Below, piece by piece: positions 7,898 to 11,458 of a stretch of 11,458 nucleotides of DNA. The translations under genes and the position numbers were made by a program. Position 1 is the first letter of the stretch. Every line of letters starts with the position of its first letter. The stretch lies in contig JBIIJE010000087.1 in the NCBI GenBank assembly GCA_044234005.1, forward strand, positions 1 through 11,458, written 5' to 3'. This DNA comes from OLB11 sp044234005 (lineage in GTDB: Bacteria > Bacteroidota > Bacteroidia > Chitinophagales > Chitinophagaceae). The notes beneath the pieces were generated by a model. It was not told the DNA's origin, did not search any database, and saw only the letters and a program-made list of their open reading frames with translations.

Positions 7898-7946
7898 GTC
7901 AATTGGTAAAAAATTTGAGAAACGAAGAAATTTGAAGCCAATTGAC
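7898..7946 (+). terminator. Two-stage hairpin, possible terminator of the SprB gene
   Basis: GTCAATTGG (7898-7906) pairs perfectly with CCAATTGAC (7938-7946). A symmetrical 4-nt internal loop (TAAA / GAAG) separates this from an inner AAATTT/AAATTT stem (7911-7916, 7928-7933) with an 11-nt loop. AATTTT follows on the plus strand. The structure is well formed but AT-rich, and the following U-run is weak. It lies about 70 bp after the last remnant of the adhesin. Confidence 0.35.
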
Positions 7947-8393
7947 AATTTTACTGAATCTCATTAAGTTTTGTAACGGTCTCGATGATAGTAATTGCAA
8001 ATCAATCATTAGACAAGATTGATAACAATCACTAAATCGCCTCGTTAACTAGTAATACCATTTTGACATTAATTTTATATTATACATTTCGCTTGACGAA
8101 AATGACAAATGCCTATGGGTACAAATGTTTAAATTAAGTGGAGGAACGAAATTTTAATCTATTACATTTGTCTAATGGTATAACGAGACAACTAACACGC
8201 TAAAATTTTCGCGCTTCAAATCCTATCTCGCAACTTAGGTTTGAAAAATATCTGTAAAAACACTGAATCCTAATTTGCACATTTGACATTGGGTTCATTA
8301 CAAAAAACTAAAAGTTCAAAGCAGATACTGATGAGAGAGTTTGTTTTCTCAGCAAATAAGAAGTGAATTATAGTAGATCAATAAAAACTTGCT

Positions 8394-8413
8394 AAGTTTC
8401 GGTTACGAAACTT
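8394..8413 (-). terminator. Terminator hairpin of the response-regulator gene
   Basis: AAGTTTCG (8394-8401) and CGAAACTT (8406-8413) form a perfect 8-bp stem with a GTTA tetraloop. It lies 33 bp beyond the stop codon at 8447. Read on the minus strand it is followed by AGCAAGTTTTTATTG, a short U-rich tail. This is the best terminator candidate in the window. Confidence 0.55.
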
Positions 8414-8446
8414 GAAATCTATGAAAAAATCTGTAAGAAATTTAAT

Positions 8447-9124
8447 TTAAACCTCAAATTTATAGCCAACACCCTTGATGGTATGAATATAATCTGCATT
8501 CAATTTTTGTCTAATTTTTCGAACATGCACATCGATTGTTCGATCTCCAACAATAACCTCATTACCCCAAATACTAGTTAAAATTTCGTTACGCAAAAAA
8601 ACTCTACCCGGTTTTGATGCTAATAATGCAAGTAGTTCAAATTCTTTGCGCGGCAATCTTACGTCAACGCCTTTGTGATTAACTAGAAACTTATCTCGAC
8701 TAATCTCTAAATCCTTAAATGAAAGTAATGAGCTATCCTCTTTATTTAATCGTCGAAATGCAGAATGAATGCGTGATACAAGTAGTTTGGGTTTGATTGG
8801 CTTAGCAATATAATCATCTGCACCAACATCAAGTCCACGTATCTCAGAAGTTTCATCCGATAATGCCGTAAGAAAAATGATCATTGTCTCATCATAAGCT
8901 TGATTTGCACGTATTTCGATGCAAGTCTGTATGCCATCTTTGTAGGGCATCATTACATCTAACAATATCAAATCAGGCTGATAGATTTTGAGTCGACTTA
9001 AGGCATCATTTCCATTAGAAGCGGTCTGCACTTCATAGCCTTGTTGCTCCAAATTGTATTGAATAATTTGAAGAATATCTTGCTCATCATCAACTACCAA
9101 TATCTTACCTAGACTATTACTCAT
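8447..9124 (-). CDS. OmpR/PhoB-family response regulator
   Basis: The 225-residue protein has the standard two-domain layout. The receiver domain (about residues 6-120) has the acidic pocket Asp12-Asp13, the phosphoacceptor Asp56 in LILLDVMMP, Thr86 (FLTAL), and Tyr105 and Lys108 in GADDYIAKP, all the residues needed for phosphorylation switching. The winged-helix DNA-binding domain (about 133-225) has LPRKEFELLALLASKPGRVFLR, the recognition region GDRTIDVHVRKIRQKL and the wing GVGYKFEV. It would act as a transcription factor in the cytoplasm. No sensor kinase lies beside it: downstream is a probable terminator and upstream is the PspC gene, 170 bp away. It therefore probably has its own promoter and a partner elsewhere. 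Resemblance to PhoB is at subfamily level only, and no phosphate genes are nearby to support that role. Confidence 0.93.
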   Translation of the reverse strand: MSNSLGKILVVDDEQDILQIIQYNLEQQGYEVQTASNGNDALSRLKIYQPDLILLDVMMPYKDGIQTCIEIRANQAYDETMIIFLTALSDETSEIRGLDVGADDYIAKPIKPKLLVSRIHSAFRRLNKEDSSLLSFKDLEISRDKFLVNHKGVDVRLPRKEFELLALLASKPGRVFLRNEILTSIWGNEVIVGDRTIDVHVRKIRQKLNADYIHTIKGVGYKFEV

Positions 9125-9137
9125 AATTTCTCGAAGA

Positions 9138-9145
9138 CAAATCTA
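9138..9145 (-). promoter_or_regulatory. Candidate -7 box (TAGATTTG) of the response-regulator gene
   Basis: On the minus strand this is an exact match to the Bacteroidota -7 consensus TAnnTTTG, 13 nt before the ATG, which would give a very short leader. No TTTG is found at the expected -33 distance, so the assignment is tentative. Confidence 0.35.
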
Positions 9146-9205
9146 GCGAAAGCAAGACATTAAAATCATTATAATTAGATTATGAAATTGTTACTTAGCT
9201 TAACA

Positions 9206-9220
9206 AATCTTTCAAAGATT
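9206..9220. promoter_or_regulatory. 15-bp palindrome upstream of the response-regulator gene
   Basis: AATCTTTCAAAGATT is a perfect palindrome around a central C, about 82 bp ahead of the response-regulator start and 74 bp after the PspC stop. It could be an operator for a dimeric regulator or a small hairpin at the end of the PspC transcript. There is no second copy in the gap. Confidence 0.25.
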
Positions 9221-9294
9221 CGATAGGATAGAGGATATAATACGCTAGAAAATATGCAATTAATTTTAATATCAGTAATAATAACATAACGAAC

Positions 9295-11208
9295 TTATTT
9301 TACACTGTCACCTAAAATCCTTTCCAAATCGCGTTGCGCTTCACGAAGTTCGCGCTCCGCTTCGAGCTTTGCATCCTCCAACCTGCGTTTAGCTTCTCTT
9401 ATCTTATCTTCTGCTTCACGTTTCTTTTCTTCAATTTCGAGCTGAGCCTCCGTGCTTTCATTCAAATTATCATCGATACGAATCACATTCTCTAAGCCTC
9501 TACTATATATTAGATCATTTTTAGGATTTTTTTCGTCAAAATTGATATTGAAGTTCTTTTTATCAATACGAAGACTTTTTGAAATTGCTTTTCTATATTC
9601 TTTCGTTACAAGCAAGGTTTTATTGCGAGGTACATAAATTGTTACTTTTACATTTTGGAAGTGGTAAGGTTGAAATCTTGAAACACCTAAAACTGCTGGT
9701 AGAAACAACACGTTATCTTTTACTAAAGATTCGTACTGTATGTTATAAATATTGGCATCTGCTTCAGTTTTATCTGTACCGAAGCTGGTTTTTTCAACTT
9801 CTACGAAAAAATCAGGCTCGTCAGTGGGTTTATACTTTAAACGAACGCCATTTATATAGTGCTTACTACCTTCAGTGTGAACCAAATTGCTTACTTGATT
9901 TAAATCAAAAATTACATTACTTTCAGCCGTTTTGTTGCTATCAAGTGCTTTTACAAATAAGGTATCTTGCTTAGTATTAATTACAAATTTTGCATCTTTG
10001 CTTACCATCGTATTATTGGTACGCACCAAATTCGTAACCAAGGCAAAAGCAGCCACCCAACCTACTACATGCAATGTCAGGTAAGTAGCACGTAAAAACT
10101 TATTGGGTTTAAAGCCAGCCAATCTTCTTATCAAACCTGTAATAAGCCAAACAAAAGGTAAGGCTAAACCAAATAATAAAGCGAGTAGGGCCAGTGTTTT
10201 ATTCAAAGCCGAGAATAAGATAATATCAGACAATTTAAATGTAAATATCGAAAGAAATAGAGCCCCAGCGCCCATGGGTATTAATGACATAATAAATGCA
10301 GCTAATAAAATGTAGGCGACTACTTTCAAAAATGAGTTTGTGCCGGAAGACGAAGCTTGTTTCACTACATTTACAGCTGAAGGATTTTGAATAGTTGAAA
10401 TATTGATTGGCTCACCTTTTAGGAGCATATAATCCGTTGAAGATTTCGCTAAAGGCACAATGAGCCATAATACTAAATAGGTAAGAAACATGAATGAGCC
10501 CGCTGAAATGCCTAATAAATGAAAGCCCGGAACAGCAAATAACCAGTTACTCGTAAATGCATTTAAGAGTAAGGGTAACAAAAACAATAAACGAACAACC
10601 CAAACTTCTACATTAAAAAAATGTGAAACCCCACCGCAAACACCTCCTAGTACTTTATCCATTGGATTACGAAATAGCTTCTTGGTCACAGTGTCCTTTA
10701 ACTCTTTAGCAGGTAATACAATCCATAAAATTATATACCCAATAATACCGATATTGAAGCTAAAAAATTGTATCGCACCCATAAAAGTGAAGAGTATGAA
10801 TAACAAACGAACTGCTAATGGGTCGATAGCGAAGTAATTAGCAATGCCACTGCAAACACCTGCAATAAATTTACCAGGCTTTGCAGAATCGCGATATAAT
10901 TTTTTCTTCTCAGCAAAAGAATTTGAGTTAATCGTTTCTTTGGGTGCATCACTCAAATCGGACGGGCGACCAATGATATTCATAACTTCCTCGATATCAA
11001 TAAGTGTAATTGCACTTGAGCCAGCCTTTAATTTGAGATCCAGAATTTCAGCTATTCGATCTTGCAAATCAATAATCACCTCGTCGCCGGCTTCTTCGTT
11101 TTTGAAATAATTCTTTAGCTCATTTTCATATTGCTGAAAGGTGGCATATGCATTTTCTTCTATGCTTAAATTTCGACCTTGATAATTTATTTGAATAATT
11201 TTTTCCAT
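9295..11208 (-). CDS. Double PspC-domain membrane protein with C-terminal coiled coil
   Basis: The product has 637 residues. Residues 1-90 are a soluble N-terminal region (YATFQQYENELKNYF, then DLQDRIAEIL and IEEVMNIIGRP), resembling the short alpha-helical domain in front of many Bacteroidota PspC proteins. Two PspC domains follow: about 103-168 (KFIAGVCSGIANYFAIDPLAVRLL overall, ending in ILWIVLPAK) and about 177-255 (KVLGGVCGGVSHFF, ending in VLWLIVPLA). Three more hydrophobic spans lie at about 295-323, 336-361 and 375-396. Residues 400-580 look like a periplasmic beta-rich domain (NVKVTIYVPRNKTLLV). Residues 585-632 are a highly charged Glu/Arg/Lys/Ala coiled coil (EEKKREAEDKIREAKRRLE). 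PspC proteins take part in envelope-stress (phage-shock) responses in the inner membrane. The PadR regulator gene ends 42 bp upstream, so the two are probably an operon. The start is the only ATG that includes the whole N-terminal domain. Confidence 0.88.
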   Translation of the reverse strand: MEKIIQINYQGRNLSIEENAYATFQQYENELKNYFKNEEAGDEVIIDLQDRIAEILDLKLKAGSSAITLIDIEEVMNIIGRPSDLSDAPKETINSNSFAEKKKLYRDSAKPGKFIAGVCSGIANYFAIDPLAVRLLFILFTFMGAIQFFSFNIGIIGYIILWIVLPAKELKDTVTKKLFRNPMDKVLGGVCGGVSHFFNVEVWVVRLLFLLPLLLNAFTSNWLFAVPGFHLLGISAGSFMFLTYLVLWLIVPLAKSSTDYMLLKGEPINISTIQNPSAVNVVKQASSSGTNSFLKVVAYILLAAFIMSLIPMGAGALFLSIFTFKLSDIILFSALNKTLALLALLFGLALPFVWLITGLIRRLAGFKPNKFLRATYLTLHVVGWVAAFALVTNLVRTNNTMVSKDAKFVINTKQDTLFVKALDSNKTAESNVIFDLNQVSNLVHTEGSKHYINGVRLKYKPTDEPDFFVEVEKTSFGTDKTEADANIYNIQYESLVKDNVLFLPAVLGVSRFQPYHFQNVKVTIYVPRNKTLLVTKEYRKAISKSLRIDKKNFNINFDEKNPKNDLIYSRGLENVIRIDDNLNESTEAQLEIEEKKREAEDKIREAKRRLEDAKLEAERELREAQRDLERILGDSVK

Positions 11209-11250
11209 GTTACTAGTTTTTAATTTTTTTAAAATTGAATGATGAATAGA

Positions 11251-11458
11251 TTATTTTTTTTGTGTGATGATGTTAACTGCTTTGCTTATTTCTTGCCAAG
11301 TAATTTCGAGTGACTTGTAAAACTCTTTACCAGTTTCAGACATGGTAAAATATTTTCGAGGCGGGCCACCCGTGCTTTCAACCCAACGATATTCGAGATA
11401 ACCTGCATTTTTTAAACGAGTAAGTAAGGGATATAAGGTACCTTCAAATACTTGTAAA
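11251..11458 (-). CDS. PadR-family transcriptional regulator, 3' part
   Basis: The gene is cut by the window edge; the first complete codon is at 11455-11457 and the TAA stop at 11251-11253. The visible 68 residues contain FEGTLYPLLTRLKNAGYLEY, the recognition helix and start of the wing of PadR proteins (consensus EGTLYPxLxRLExxGLLxS), then GGPPRKYFTMSETGKE, the beta-wing and its typical P-R-K-Y-Y-x-L-T-xxG turn. A short C-terminal helix (YKSLEITWQEISKAVNII) fits the small PadR-s2 type. PadR proteins bind DNA as dimers and usually repress neighbouring membrane-protein genes. It lies 42 bp before the PspC gene and probably controls it, but its promoter and operator are outside the window. Confidence 0.88.
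   Translation of the reverse strand, partial: LQVFEGTLYPLLTRLKNAGYLEYRWVESTGGPPRKYFTMSETGKEFYKSLEITWQEISKAVNIITQKK

Larger units (their letters stand above)
7831..8446. other. 616-bp stretch without a convincing gene
   Basis: This lies between the end of the broken SprB gene and the response-regulator stop codon. I find no ORF with domain-like content. A 32-codon ATG frame at 7869-7967 has no recognisable features. Three inverted repeats are present: 7898-7946, 8001-8023 (ATCAATC / GATTGAT, 9-nt loop) and 8394-8413. The first part probably includes unrecognisable remains of the lost C-terminal and sorting domains. Confidence 0.6.

Noticed and set aside
7869..7967. 32-codon ORF with ATG after the adhesin
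   Set aside because: It is short and basic, has no recognisable domain, overlaps the long inverted repeat and lies in decayed DNA. There is no support for translation.
8082..8160. Possible type IX sorting-domain remnant (a frame reading QMFKLSGGTKF)
   Set aside because: Only the FKL is reminiscent of sorting-domain ends. The expected YPNP motif and length are missing.
8171..8235. Possible tRNA: TCTAATGGTA resembles a D-arm and TTCAAATCCTATCTCG resembles a T-arm and acceptor end
   Set aside because: The acceptor, anticodon and T stems do not pair, and no anticodon loop can be placed. It is chance similarity or at most an unrecognisable remnant.

Overview
The window looks like chromosomal DNA of an AT-rich Bacteroidota bacterium (Sphingobacteriales/Chitinophagales-like). 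The evidence is SprB-repeat adhesin modules with a YDPNDK-type C-terminal domain, an ECF sigma / membrane anti-sigma / outer-membrane beta-barrel trio, a PadR plus PspC-domain gene pair, lipoproteins of the CKK type, and no Shine-Dalgarno sequences ahead of the genes. I see no tRNA, rRNA, CRISPR array, transposase or phage gene. Genus-level assignment is not possible from this window.

Layout. Positions 221-453 (-) hold a small Kazal-type protease-inhibitor lipoprotein gene broken by a one-base frameshift. A possible second Kazal fragment lies beyond it at 62-175. From 4041 down to 525 (-) run four tightly spaced genes: a GT28/MurG-fold glycosyltransferase, an ECF sigma factor, its probable membrane-anchored anti-sigma factor, and a secreted outer-membrane beta-barrel protein. 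On the opposite strand, 4235-7830 holds the remains of a roughly 1,200-residue secreted SprB-repeat protein. It carries three frameshifts and three in-frame stops and has lost the C-terminal end where a type IX secretion sorting domain would normally sit. A 616-bp gap without a convincing gene follows and contains several inverted repeats. Then come a PhoB/OmpR-family response regulator (8447-9124, -), a 637-residue membrane protein with two PspC domains and a C-terminal charged coiled coil (9295-11208, -), and the 3' part of a PadR-family regulator (11251-11458, -), cut by the window edge.

How the genes may work together. The sigma / anti-sigma / beta-barrel trio is a probable envelope-sensing module, and the upstream glycosyltransferase may share its transcript. 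The PadR and PspC genes form a probable second envelope-stress operon in which PadR would repress its own pair. The response regulator has no histidine kinase in the window. Both broken genes encode exported proteins, while all envelope-regulation and cytoplasmic genes are intact. This suggests recent loss of exported functions rather than random sequencing error, although several lesions sit in short homopolymer or dinucleotide runs and need read-level confirmation.
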